Shown in pieces: positions 1-8,629 of a DNA stretch of 64,000 nucleotides. Positions within the stretch are counted from its first letter, which is position 1, and every line of letters starts with the position of its first letter. Below the pieces are notes generated by a model. That model ran no database searches and was not told where the DNA came from. It saw nothing but the letters and a program-made list of their open reading frames with translations. Source of the stretch: CAVXUB01 sp963764805 (GTDB lineage: Bacteria > Actinomycetota > Acidimicrobiia > Acidimicrobiales > Bog-793); contig CAVXUB010000001.1 in the NCBI GenBank assembly GCA_963764805.1, forward strand, positions 1-64,000, given 5' to 3'. The translations under genes were made by a program, and so were the position numbers.

Positions 1-421
1 AGATTGACATCGCTGTCTTCGCTGCCCACGCGGCCACCAACAGTTGGTCCATGTCGGATAGGAGCATTCGCTGCCCCCGGACAGCGGGAGTGATCAACGG
101 CTTCACGACCGCTTCGAGCTGGGCCATCCAGCCGGTATTGCACCCGTGGCAAAACCGAGCGCTGTGAAGGCCGGCGAGCTCGTTCGTCGTGAACGTGCGG
201 CCCTCGATCGTCGAGCCCTTGACCGTCCATGTTGGCTTTGCGCCGATAGGGTTCTCGATCGGTATCACGTCGTTCAGCCACGCAGGGAACACGTGCTCTC
301 GCGATCCCCCTTGGTCTCTGCAGAAGATGCAGGTCCGTGGCACGGCGCCGACACTATCCACACCGTCGAGGTGGCCGCGCTGTATCTTTCCCGGCTCAGC
401 GGCTCGCCTCTGCAGCGTCAT
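1..421 (-). CDS. HNH-like endonuclease family protein, C-terminus cut by window edge
   Basis: Seen: an ATG at 421, preceded by a short GTGGGG purine run, opens a frame that is still open at position 1 (about 140 codons visible). Two zinc-knuckle cysteine pairs are present, CIFC at residues 31-34 and CHGC at 91-94, with SREHVFPAWL at about 40-49 and NTGWM following the second pair. Known: paired CxxC with an EHVFP motif and CxxCN-GWM is the signature of HNH-type nuclease-like proteins found in defence and mobile regions. The start overlaps the end of the small gene upstream by 26 nt, so the two are probably co-translated. Inferred: a zinc-bound nuclease fold. Its target is unknown and the rest of the protein lies outside the window. 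Confidence 0.7.
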   Translation of the reverse strand, partial: MTLQRRAAEPGKIQRGHLDGVDSVGAVPRTCIFCRDQGGSREHVFPAWLNDVIPIENPIGAKPTWTVKGSTIEGRTFTTNELAGLHSARFCHGCNTGWMAQLEAVVKPLITPAVRGQRMLLSDMDQLLVAAWAAKTAMSI

Positions 422-635
422 CCCCACGATCGTCTTCGGGCTCCTCCGGAGTCAGCTTGATGTCCAGATGGGCCAGAGCATCCACTACCTCCGAGTAGGC
501 AAGAGCTGGCGAACGTTCCGTGGCAAGCATTCCGTGGAACTCGATCTCGCCGATGGATCGGCTCTGCCCACTCGTTGCGAGAACCCGGCGGATCAACTCC
601 GGTAGCCCCACCCGCCGCAGCACCCTCTGAGCCAA
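396..635 (-). CDS. small hypothetical protein upstream of HNH-like gene; start disrupted by a probable frameshift
   Basis: The 79-residue product is acidic at its C-terminus and has ordinary protein composition; I do not recognise a family. A TTG at 635 opens the frame but has no ribosome binding site. A good site (AGGAGG, 6-8 nt spacing) sits in front of an ATG at 652-654, which is one base out of frame. A single extra base between 654 and 635 would make the ATG the natural start and add about six residues. The gene overlaps the HNH-like gene by 26 nt and probably forms a pair with it. It may be an accessory or antitoxin-like partner, but nothing in the sequence proves that. Confidence 0.45.
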   Translation of the reverse strand: MAQRVLRRVGLPELIRRVLATSGQSRSIGEIEFHGMLATERSPALAYSEVVDALAHLDIKLTPEEPEDDRGDDAAEASR

Positions 636-654
636 TTGTCGCCGGAACCGTCAT

Positions 655-1019
655 ACCACTCCTCCTAGAATAGTTCACCGCGCTGGAGGCTCGGGTTCTC
701 GCGGAACGAGACGTCACTGGTCCACCACAGGCTCCGAGGGTGAGGCTCGACATACCGCGAGCGAACCCGCTTATCCCGCGGGCCGTTCGCCGGCATGTGT
801 ATCACCCGCTGACCTGGCGTGATAGCTCACCGAAGCCGCCACAAACACCTTCATAGGGTGGTGCTCGGCGGCCGCAGCACTCAGGCAGGCGTGGCTGGGT
901 CCGGAGCTGCGGCTGAGTAGACCGCTGTCCATGCCGAGGCAAGGGAAAAGGCTGTTGCGCAATCCGTCTTGAACGGTCGCCCCATCCCCTCGGCCGACCG
1001 CCACCGCGGCGCCGGACCT
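655..1019. other. gene-free stretch
   Basis: No frame here has convincing coding character, a ribosome binding site or a recognisable motif. It lies between the HNH-like pair and an excisionase remnant, and is probably decayed accessory DNA. Confidence 0.4.
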
Positions 1020-1215
1020 ATCTCCCCTTCGGCCATCCGAACGCGCGCCTGTACGCGGGAACGCGAAGAACGCACCCGCAGTTGCCCTACTGGCAACCCG
1101 TCCTCGCCTTTCGCGTCCCCGGACTTCAGTCAGCTGGCATGCCCAGTTCGGCCGTTCGGAGAACTCCCGCCGCCTCCTCCACCGTCAGGAACTCAGGCAG
1201 CTCTCTGAACCCCAT
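1020..1215 (-). pseudogene. remnant of an AlpA/excisionase-type DNA-binding protein
   Basis: An ATG at 1215 with a GAGGAG ribosome binding site opens a 29-codon frame reading FRELPEFLTVEEAAGVLR, then a stop at 1126. Known: 'LPEFLTVEEAA-VLR' is the first helix of the MerR-like winged helix of actinobacterial excisionase/AlpA proteins, normally 60-90 residues long. In another frame downstream (about 1096-1021), GLPVGQL followed by Arg-rich sequence resembles the wing and C-terminal end of the same family. Inferred: a broken excisionase left by an integrated element. It agrees with the other accessory features nearby. Confidence 0.5.
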
Positions 1216-1502
1216 TCCCGTCTCCTCGTTGTCGTGTCGGGTCACCGCTTCAATCGACGCCCCCTGTCGACTTCTCCAGGACGTCCGGGCCTCTACTGCT
1301 CAAGCCACCCGTCCCACACGCTGGGACATGAACTCGCGATGGCACTGAGCGATCCATCGCAGCGCGGAGAGCGGGGGCAACAGCCACCGACGCGGTCGTT
1401 GTTCGACACCAGGGAGAGGCATCAGCAAAGGACGCGGCATGGCGCCAACGACGCGGAGAGACGCGAAACTGGGACACACGGACCGGCATGTCGCAGAGCC
1501 CG
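1216..1502. other. gene-free stretch
   Basis: Several short frames occur on both strands but none shows a start signal or a recognisable domain. I see no RNA gene or repeat. Confidence 0.4.
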
Positions 1503-3112
1503 TCAACGGTACATCAGCGAGTTGCCATCTCCGTCCACGGCTGTGCAGAATGTCGGCGACGCGCAGGATATGCCGATAAAGCCGCCGTCACTCGAAGTAA
1601 TGTTCTCAGGGCCTGACCACCCTGAGCCATCGAACGTGAGTGCGTCCCCTTTTCCCGTCAACGGCGATACAGAAGCTCGCCGACGTACACGACAGCCCGT
1701 CAAGCAACAAGCCACGATTCGGATCAATACTCATAGGGCTGGACCAACGATCGCCGTGATATGTAATAGCGTTCCCGTTGGCTCCGACCGCGGCGCAGAA
1801 GCTTGGCGTGGTACACGATACGACCGAATCCGCCGTCGTTTGGATCAATGGTCATGGGACCCGACCAACTTGATCCGTCATACATGAAGGCGCGGCCGTT
1901 GTGGTCGACCATCACACAGAACGCATCCGAGACGCACGAGACTGAGGCCGACGTACCGCCACCGCTCGAATCGATGTTGGCGGGCTGCGACCAGCTTCCG
2001 GCCCGGTAGTTGACCACATCCCCTCCAAGATCTACAGCGACACAGAAGGCGGGCGACGAACAGGAGACGGAACTGAGGTTATAGCCAGGATCAACGCTGA
2101 GTGGGGTCGCCCAGCGCCCGTTCGAGTAAGTGTAGGCGAGTCCGCCACCTCCAACCGCTACGCAGAAGGTGGAGGAAGGGCAGGAAATAGAGTAGACACC
2201 GTAACCGACTGGATCGATCTCCGTAGCCGATGACCAGCCGATGCCATTGTACGTATAGGTGTCACTATAGGTTTCTTCATAGTCAGCCGCGAGGCAGAAG
2301 CTCGACGAAGCACACGAAATGGATTCCATAGTGCCGACGTGACTTATGGGAGCAGGTGAAGACCAGTCGCCGAGCGGAGCACCTGTCGTTGTCGTGGCCC
2401 CCCCGACCCGGGTAGTGGTTGTGGGGGCGAGGGAAACGGTCGTGCCAGGAAGGAAAGATGTCGTGGACGGAGATATCGTCGGAGCTATCGAAGTCGGGCT
2501 GGCCTCGGTGCCGACGGAAGGCCCCGCAGAAGATGTACTTGGCATTCCTCTGCCCGTCTTGCCGCCGGCTGAGCCGGGTGCATTCGAGCCTAGACGCGGC
2601 AGGCCACCAGCGTTATGGGGTGTTGTTTCGGTAGTTGAGGACACCGCCACAGACTTCGAACGTGACGCCTGCTGGGCCGGTCTCCCGTAGAAGGACCAAA
2701 CTAGGCCGCCAGCAACGATGACACCAACGACGGAGAGTAGAGCAATTATGTGTCTGGAAGTCGGCGACCGCGAAGGGAGGTTCGTCCCCGCATTGGAAAG
2801 GGGCGACGCAGCAGGTTCCTTGAAGTCCTTCCCGATCTCAGCGATCACCACGGCGGCATCGGCGAGGGTGTCCGGCATGAAATGGCCCGTATCCTCCCGA
2901 CCAAGTTCCTCGGTCATCGGCACGTACGGACCCGGATTGACGGACGAGGGAGAAGGAAGGCCTCCGTCGCGGGAGTCGCTTTCGGTCAACCGTCCGGCAA
3001 GGGGCGCGCCCAGCGTTGTCGACTCCAAACGACAGCCGCAGCTCACACAGAAAGCGTCCGAGGAAAGGACGGCAACACCGCATTGCCAGCAGAACATTTG
3101 GCCCGCCGTCAT
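1503..3112 (-). CDS. zinc-ribbon, membrane-anchored seven-blade propeller-like protein (two frameshifts)
   Basis: Seen: the N-terminus has a zinc ribbon (CWQC at about 8-11, CVSC at about 22-25), one membrane span at about 120-142, a Ser/Thr/Pro linker, then repeats of about 42-45 residues with the pattern SC-x3-FC-x-AVD-x2-G...Y...W-S-x-P-x2-ID. The frame is broken at about 1826-1836 and at a C4T4C3 run at about 1646-1656. Joining the three frames gives seven repeats and a clean stop at 1503. Inferred: a surface beta-propeller with one probable disulphide per blade, anchored with the zinc ribbon inside the cell. The ATG at 3112 overlaps the stop of the gene upstream (TGATG), so translation is coupled. 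Function unknown. It could be a true pseudogene if the frameshifts are real. Confidence 0.7.
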
Positions 3113-4272
3113 CAAGTGTGTCCCGCCAGGAGCTGCCTGAACGGTCCTTTGGGGCTAATCACGCCGGCAAGCTGGGTCCATGGAATGACTATACTTGGCT
3201 GCCCAGTCGCGCCAGCAGATACCTGTTCGTTGCGGAAGGTTATCGTCAGGCCCTGAGGCTCCGCCGCCCAAAGGGCAAAGTTGGCCTCAGTCGGAGTCGT
3301 TCCGCTATTAATCCAGCTTGTGTTGGCCATTGACCCGAGAACCTTCGGAAGCATCGTTCGGCTCAGAGCACTGAGCTTGCTGAGCCCAGCGCCTTGCGAA
3401 CTGAAGAGATCGTCGAGGCCAAGAAGAGACCCGGTGGCGAGCGAGAAGTTGAAGGTCTGAGTGAAGTAGCCCGGTATGGCCGCACCGCCGTAGAGATAGT
3501 AGTCACTCAAGGAGAACGACGCGAGATCCGTGTTTAGCAGGTCTACGTCGAGAGTTCCATCGAAAGTCGAGGGAGATCCGGTCGACATTGTGTCGGATGC
3601 AGCGCTTATCTCGAACGACTTCACTTGTGCATCAAGAGCAGCTGCGAGGACATTATCGATCTCTCGGACAGCTGCGTCTCCGGGCTCGACCAGACGTTGA
3701 TATGTCATATCGACCTGGTAGGGGGGTGATTGTGAGCGGCTCTGGCTAAGTACTGCTCTTTCAACGCGGGGAGCCGTCAGTGGCACGGTGCCTCGAGTTG
3801 TCGTGCGAGGAGGTGGGACCACCGATACTTGCGTCGTTGCAGTACTTCCTTCCGCGGATTGGGCACTATCTGGTCGACTCGTTGGTGCCTCGGTTGCTCC
3901 TACTTTGACCTTCCGGCCATCATTTTGGGTGGCTTCCAGCAGAGTCACGGCCACTACGACCAGACACAGCGAGACGATTGCGACTGCGTATCTGGCCGTG
4001 TCCGCGCGCCGACCCCTTATCTCTGCTGGCGCGGCATGCGCGGACGGCTCGAATGGCTGAGATCCATCTGAGGTAGCATGCGGGCGGGGAGTCGGCAGCT
4101 CCCGCTCGATAGACGTCGACGACCCCGGGGGATCCTCAATCAGCATGGACGAGAGTTGGATGGCCTCTGGGCCGGGGGTTGCCTTAATCCCCTCTCGAAC
4201 CCGCGCGCCACATTGGAAGCAAAATCTGTCGCGCTGGTCAAGTTCTCGTCCGCACGAACTACAGAAGGACAT
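3112..4272 (-). CDS. zinc-ribbon membrane protein with DUF3298/RsiV-like outer domain
   Basis: The 386-residue protein starts with a CxxC...CxxC zinc ribbon (C4, C7, C18, C21), followed by a flexible segment, one membrane span at about 95-113, a Thr/Ser/Pro-rich linker, and a C-terminal outer domain at about 190-380. The end of this domain (FALWAAEPQGLTITF, then IPWTQLAGVI) matches the DUF3298 pattern. Known: DUF3298 is the ligand-binding part of the anti-sigma factor RsiV and of many lipoproteins. Inferred: an inside-zinc, outside-sensor arrangement. There is no sigma-binding domain other than the ribbon. It is the middle gene of a three-gene set, 90 nt after the upstream gene and overlapping the next one by 1 nt. 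Confidence 0.75.
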   Translation of the reverse strand: MSFCSSCGRELDQRDRFCFQCGARVREGIKATPGPEAIQLSSMLIEDPPGSSTSIERELPTPRPHATSDGSQPFEPSAHAAPAEIRGRRADTARYAVAIVSLCLVVVAVTLLEATQNDGRKVKVGATEAPTSRPDSAQSAEGSTATTQVSVVPPPRTTTRGTVPLTAPRVERAVLSQSRSQSPPYQVDMTYQRLVEPGDAAVREIDNVLAAALDAQVKSFEISAASDTMSTGSPSTFDGTLDVDLLNTDLASFSLSDYYLYGGAAIPGYFTQTFNFSLATGSLLGLDDLFSSQGAGLSKLSALSRTMLPKVLGSMANTSWINSGTTPTEANFALWAAEPQGLTITFRNEQVSAGATGQPSIVIPWTQLAGVISPKGPFRQLLAGHT

Positions 4273-4362
4273 GGTCAGCCTGTGCTAATAGTGGCGGAAA
4301 CACGTGGCGATGACTATCGCCGACCTGTAGAGAGTTCATGATTCTTGACCGACCTCCGAGGC

Positions 4363-5373
4363 TTATCCGCTGGAGCCGGCGTTGCCGGTGCTGCCCGTGC
4401 TGCCCAGCGGGGCAAGTGAGTAATAGTATGGATCGAATCCTCCATTGATCAGCGTGGTACATTCCTGTCGCATCACCGAAAAGGAAGAATCGAGCGCCGA
4501 TGTGAACCCCTCTTGGTCCGCCTCGGAGATTATGCTCACAGCCTCAGTATCCACCCATTGCGGGATGCCGCTATTGCCTCCAAGAGTGACCTGAACTGTT
4601 TCCAATGCTGCGTCACTGACTCCTTGGTGCAATAAGTAGAGTGTCCACCCGAGGAGTATGTCGTAGCATTGATCGGCGGGAGACAGCGTTGTCGGAGAAG
4701 CCGCAGTGCCGGTGTCGCCCGTATTGCCGCCGGCCGCTAGAGCATTGCCAGTAGCGGGCGACGGATTCCCGCTCGTCGCGGCGATCCCGATCACGACGCC
4801 GACCGCCAGAGCGCCAGCGATGGTTCCACCAATGAGCGCAACTCGGCGCCGCCGACGATGAGAGGACGCAGTTGCCAAATCGGAAGGGACAGAGTGGGCC
4901 GTAGCCCCTATGGACTCAGCCGTGACACCTGATGGTGCTGGCTCCCCACAGTCCGGACAGAACGTAGCGCTGGCGCCGAGCGCATGACCATTGGGGCACG
5001 GTCGTAGGACGGGGCTGCCACATACGGAACAGAAGGATGCGTTCGGACGCAGGAGGTGACCTGCGCCGCACATCGCTGCCATTTCAGTCGCCTCAGCCGA
5101 GATCGATGAGTTGGGCACCTTAGAAGAGCTGTCTGCGAGTGCGGCGGGGGGCCCGTCACGCGAGTGCCTTTGCTGAGGAGCGTGGGCTTCGTCAAGCAGC
5201 CGTATCGCGGCGACGGTCGTCTCAGGGCTGACCGGCAGGCCGCATGCTGAACAATAGCTGGATCCGGTGCGGACCACGTGGCCACTTGGACACTCCCTGG
5301 GAGTGGGCGATCCGCATGAGGGGCAGAATCTCGCACCGTCCGGCACAAGATGACCCTTCTGGCAAGAAGCCAC
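4363..5373 (-). CDS. membrane protein with four tandem zinc ribbons and a small outer domain
   Basis: Four copies of C-x2-GH-x8-[FY]-C-x2-CG occur at residues 4-20, 28-44, 102-118 and 126-142. This is a tidy Cys-His-Cys-Cys ribbon rather than the more usual all-Cys form. A poly-Arg patch precedes one membrane span at about 178-200. The outer part (about 200-336) is acidic, contains two cysteines, and ends in a Gly/Ser/Thr/Asn tail. GTG at 5373 is the only plausible start and has a weak ribosome binding site. It heads the three-gene zinc-ribbon operon. Inferred: the ribbons are cytoplasmic and the tail is outside. Partners and signal are unknown; I recognise no named family for the outer domain. 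Confidence 0.7.
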   Translation of the reverse strand: MASCQKGHLVPDGARFCPSCGSPTPRECPSGHVVRTGSSYCSACGLPVSPETTVAAIRLLDEAHAPQQRHSRDGPPAALADSSSKVPNSSISAEATEMAAMCGAGHLLRPNASFCSVCGSPVLRPCPNGHALGASATFCPDCGEPAPSGVTAESIGATAHSVPSDLATASSHRRRRRVALIGGTIAGALAVGVVIGIAATSGNPSPATGNALAAGGNTGDTGTAASPTTLSPADQCYDILLGWTLYLLHQGVSDAALETVQVTLGGNSGIPQWVDTEAVSIISEADQEGFTSALDSSFSVMRQECTTLINGGFDPYYYSLAPLGSTGSTGNAGSSG

Positions 5374-5821
5374 GGGTGGGTATTGTAGGCATCTCGGTCA
5401 AGCTGCGCCAACGCCGGATGTTGACAGTTGGCTGGTCGCTGCGTCGCGGTGTAGGGTCATGCGGTTGCACGCCGTCGAGGCGCCATCCTCGCTCCGAGGG
5501 CGGCAACACCCCCGATCGTCAGCTCTAGCGCCTCGCGCGTGAGGCGCAGTTCCACCTGAGTCAACATGTGTGATTGGCGGAGTGAGCTACGTGGTCAGCG
5601 CCGACCGTGCGTAGGGTCAGCGTCTAGGGTGCGATCATGAAAGAAGATTCGGAGCGATAGATCGTCCGTCCGAGATCTGCTCGGACGTTCCATCGTACTC
5701 CTCGCCACCGGGCGGGGCCGATGCAAGATCGACTCGTCCCTGCCTGGGTGTCCCACGTGATGCTCGCCACCGAGGGCACCGTGCAATGCAGAAGCCCCAG
5801 GCGGTTGCTCAACAGCGCTGG
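5374..5821. other. intergenic region upstream of the zinc-ribbon operon
   Basis: No convincing gene. It must hold the promoter for the leftward zinc-ribbon operon and the 3' end of the leftward gene that stops at 5822. I could not identify a clear promoter box or terminator. Confidence 0.35.
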
Positions 5822-6709
5822 TCAGAGTCCTCTTGTGATCTTCACCCAGAGATATTCGTCGATGACCTTGGCCGGCGAGGAGTGCGGCCGCTTCAGCCTG
5901 GCCGGCAACTGCTCCACCTCTACCCCAAGTCGCGACGCCAAGATACTCAATGCCGTTGATGCACGACGGATGAAGTCGACATATGTCGACCCTGCTCCTT
6001 CGGTCCAACCGAAGGCCAGTCGGATGGGTTCGTCCCACGGAAGGCATGCCTGCGGCCTCACGACGAAAAGCGTCTTGGCAGCAGCTGTGGGTCCAAACAG
6101 CACATCCACTTCCCGGTTCCGCAGGGACCGTGCCGCTGCCCTGCACGTGCGAAGGTCCTCATATGCCAACTCGACGGTGTCAAGGTCACTTTCGGTGAGC
6201 TCACTGATCGTCACCGGTTCGGCAGGAAGGCAGCCGCCCCACCTCTCCCACCAAGCGCCCAGCGCTTCAGACGTCTTTGCCGTATCTGACTTCCGAAGGT
6301 GGCGGCAGCCCCATCCCCGCAGCCACTCGATGACTGCGACCCTGTGCGCGGCGACTGACAGGTCGGGGACGCGGCCTCCTGTTAGGGCATAAAGGCGGTT
6401 CAGAGAGGCGTCGTACGCAGTGACGGCTGCGTAGTCCGCCAGGGTGCGAGTGACCTGGTAGACATCAATATCCTGGGCCAGTTCCTGGAGAACGGTCTGG
6501 CCTACCATCGTCTTGTCAGCGGGGAGCTTCGCCGACGCTGAGTTCGGGCCAATCGGGCTGTACTCGCCTCGAAGCCACCGGACGAAGGTGTCAGCACGGC
6601 CGACGTACGTGCTGACGGTGTTGTCGCTCAATCCAGCAGCCCGGAGTTCCCTCTCGAACGCCTGTACCTCCGTGAGAAGTTCGTCCCCTGACCAATGCTG
6701 ATCGTTCAT
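5822..6709 (-). CDS. hypothetical protein with integrase core-binding (SAM-like) N-terminus, no recombinase domain
   Basis: The product is 295 residues from the ATG at 6709, which has GAGGAG eight bases upstream; a GTG at 6718 would sit on that site and is less likely. Residues about 25-60 (DNTVSTYVGRADTFVRWLRG) look like the SAM-like core-binding domain of tyrosine recombinases. The C-terminal two thirds lack the R...H-x-x-R...Y catalytic set and instead contain FGPTAAAKTLFVVRP and PWDEPIRLAFGW. Inferred: a DNA-binding-like domain fused to an unrelated conserved domain, perhaps a defence or element-associated protein. I do not recognise a named family. It stands alone on this strand. Confidence 0.6.
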   Translation of the reverse strand: MNDQHWSGDELLTEVQAFERELRAAGLSDNTVSTYVGRADTFVRWLRGEYSPIGPNSASAKLPADKTMVGQTVLQELAQDIDVYQVTRTLADYAAVTAYDASLNRLYALTGGRVPDLSVAAHRVAVIEWLRGWGCRHLRKSDTAKTSEALGAWWERWGGCLPAEPVTISELTESDLDTVELAYEDLRTCRAAARSLRNREVDVLFGPTAAAKTLFVVRPQACLPWDEPIRLAFGWTEGAGSTYVDFIRRASTALSILASRLGVEVEQLPARLKRPHSSPAKVIDEYLWVKITRGL

Positions 6710-6830
6710 GGGTGGCACTCCTCGCTCGGGTCAACCGTGCCGTCAGAGGATAGAGGGTCGCGAACGGCGCCACCTGTCGGGAGGAGGCCGAGATGGCGGT
6801 AAGCAGGTGGTGGGGTTTCCAGTCGCCGCG

Positions 6831-7025
6831 TCACATGCGCGTGTCCAGCAGCGTCTCGCGCTGATCGACGGTCAGACAGCCACAATCGCAATGACCGACG
6901 ACGCGTGCGTGAGGTAGCTGCGCCCGAAGCTCGACTACGCCCGGAAACTCGAGCGCAAGAAGGGCACGCAGGGTGCGAGCCTCCGAGCTCGTAAAGGTCG
7001 CGAGGTTCCTTAAGTTGCACGCCAT
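6831..7025 (-). CDS. short hypothetical protein, probably truncated
   Basis: A 64-residue frame from the ATG at 7025. It contains LRAQLPHARVVGHCDCGC, which resembles the N-terminal half of a small actinobacterial protein family whose members are about 110-130 residues long and unnamed. The expected C-terminal half is absent from all frames downstream, so this is probably a truncated remnant rather than a full gene. No strong ribosome binding site is visible. Confidence 0.4.
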   Translation of the reverse strand: MACNLRNLATFTSSEARTLRALLALEFPGVVELRAQLPHARVVGHCDCGCLTVDQRETLLDTRM

Positions 7026-7143
7026 GATCCTGACACGGCCTGCGAGGTCCGACGGGCGGGAGTAGGTCCCCGTTCCCCTGACGAGCGGACCTGCACCCGG
7101 ACGCGGCCGTTAGCGACCCGTCGTTGGAGCAGACTCGACATCG

Positions 7144-7866
7144 ATGACGCGTGATAGCCGGATCGTTTGGTTGCACGATACGAGCGCCGCCGACTGGATA
7201 GGTCCACGGTTGCATGGGTTCGGCCTGGACACGGGCTCCATCGTTCCCGAGGGCTTCGAGGCGTACTGCCGGGTGTTCCACCCCTTTCGTGGAAGGAGTG
7301 ACGACGCGCCGACAAGGACGTGGGCGGAGGTCGCCGCGGAGAACGGCCGCATCGTGCACCGAGAGATGCAGCCGCACGTGATCTTCCGCCCGATCGGCGC
7401 CAAGAATCCGGAGGGCTGGGACCATACGACCGACAATGAGCTCGAATGGGGTAGCTGTCCTCGTGCCGTTGTCGCCGCGCTCGTCGATGTCCTCGGTCGG
7501 CACACCTCGACACCCGAACGCTGCTGGTTCTGCGTCTGGGAGGGGGTGGGGTTCCTTGAATTTGACGGCGTTCGCGAGCGCGTCCGGCTCCCCGGTCGGG
7601 ACTACCTCCTCTACACCGGCCCGATCGAGCTAGCAATGACTCCGCTCGACGACGTGTGGGATACCTCCCCCCATCTCTGGTGGCCCGACGACCGCGCCTG
7701 GGTCGTCGCGACGGAGATCGACTTCGCTTGGACCTATGTCGGCGGAGCGTCGAGCCTTATCGGCGAGTTGCTCGATGATCCTCGGATCGAAGCGCTGGCG
7801 GCGAAACTCAGCGACAAGCCCTCCTACGACAGCGACACGGTCAACGAGGCGCTCGACGCGCCGTGA
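7144..7866 (+). CDS. conserved hypothetical protein (about 240 aa, Trp-rich)
   Basis: The 240-residue product starts at ATG 7144 and has normal codon use and composition. It is rich in tryptophan and has a hydrophobic centre (CWFCVWEGVG) and a C-terminal FAWTYVGGASSLIGELL motif followed by DDPRIEAL. Proteins of this kind occur in actinobacteria without assigned function. No signal peptide or membrane span is seen, so it is probably cytoplasmic. It stands alone, with the sigma factor gene beginning 169 nt downstream. I do not assign a role. Confidence 0.65.
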   Translation: MTRDSRIVWLHDTSAADWIGPRLHGFGLDTGSIVPEGFEAYCRVFHPFRGRSDDAPTRTWAEVAAENGRIVHREMQPHVIFRPIGAKNPEGWDHTTDNELEWGSCPRAVVAALVDVLGRHTSTPERCWFCVWEGVGFLEFDGVRERVRLPGRDYLLYTGPIELAMTPLDDVWDTSPHLWWPDDRAWVVATEIDFAWTYVGGASSLIGELLDDPRIEALAAKLSDKPSYDSDTVNEALDAP

Positions 7867-8035
7867 CGACGAGCTGCCTCGAACCGGAACCCCCCGTCCG
7901 GCCCCGGGTTACGGCGCAACCACCTCAGCAGGACCTGACTGGTTGCGATGATCGACCGGCACGCTTGGGGCCGTCCCAAGTCGAGTCGCCCTCGGTCGCC
8001 GCGAACCGTTTGGGAGCTGCGGCCAAGTACAACTG

Positions 8036-8629
8036 ATGGCCATGAACGATTCGAAGATCATCGTGCGATCGCTGCGCGAGCCGGAGGCGTTCGGCGCGAT
8101 CTTCGATCGTCATTTCGACTCGATCGCCAGGTTCTGCGTCCGTCGCATCGGCGTCGCTCGCGGGGAAGACATCGCCGGCGACGTCTTCCGATGGGCGTTC
8201 GAGAACCGCCAACGCTTCGATGTGCAACACGGCGATGCCCGGCCTTGGCTCTTCGGCGTCGCCAACAACCTCGTCCGCGAAGCACTGAGAAGTGCCGGAC
8301 GGCAGCAGCTCGCCTACGACCGCTGGCTGACAAGGGAGACGGAGGGCGGAACAGAGATTGCGCTCCAGGTCGCGGCGTCCGTCGACGCGCAACAAGACTT
8401 CTCCGCTGTCGCCGCAGTCTTGAAACTGCAACCGGTCGAAGACGTGGAGACTCTGCTCTTGTTCGCCTGGGAACAGCTCACTTACGCCCAGATCGCCGAA
8501 GCACTGAGGATCCCCGTCGGCACGGTCCGCTCGCGCATCCATCGGGTGCGCCAGCATCTGCAACAGGCACTCGAGGCTCCCCTCCCGCTCTCCGAATATT
8601 CACCCAGCACGATAAGGGGTTCAGTATGA
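8036..8629 (+). CDS. ECF-type RNA polymerase sigma factor
   Basis: The 197-residue protein has a sigma region 2 at about 15-80 (AFGAIFDRHFDSIARF, then ARPWLFGVANNLVRE) and a region 4 helix-turn-helix at about 135-175 (LTYAQIAEALRIPVGTVRSRIHRVR). Known: this two-domain layout without regions 1 and 3 defines extracytoplasmic-function sigma factors. ATG codons lie at 8036 and 8042; either could be used. Its stop overlaps the start of the next gene by 4 nt (ATGA), and that gene encodes a membrane protein, so the pair resembles a sigma factor with its membrane regulator or target. No anti-sigma zinc motif is seen in the partner. Confidence 0.9.
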   Translation: MAMNDSKIIVRSLREPEAFGAIFDRHFDSIARFCVRRIGVARGEDIAGDVFRWAFENRQRFDVQHGDARPWLFGVANNLVREALRSAGRQQLAYDRWLTRETEGGTEIALQVAASVDAQQDFSAVAAVLKLQPVEDVETLLLFAWEQLTYAQIAEALRIPVGTVRSRIHRVRQHLQQALEAPLPLSEYSPSTIRGSV

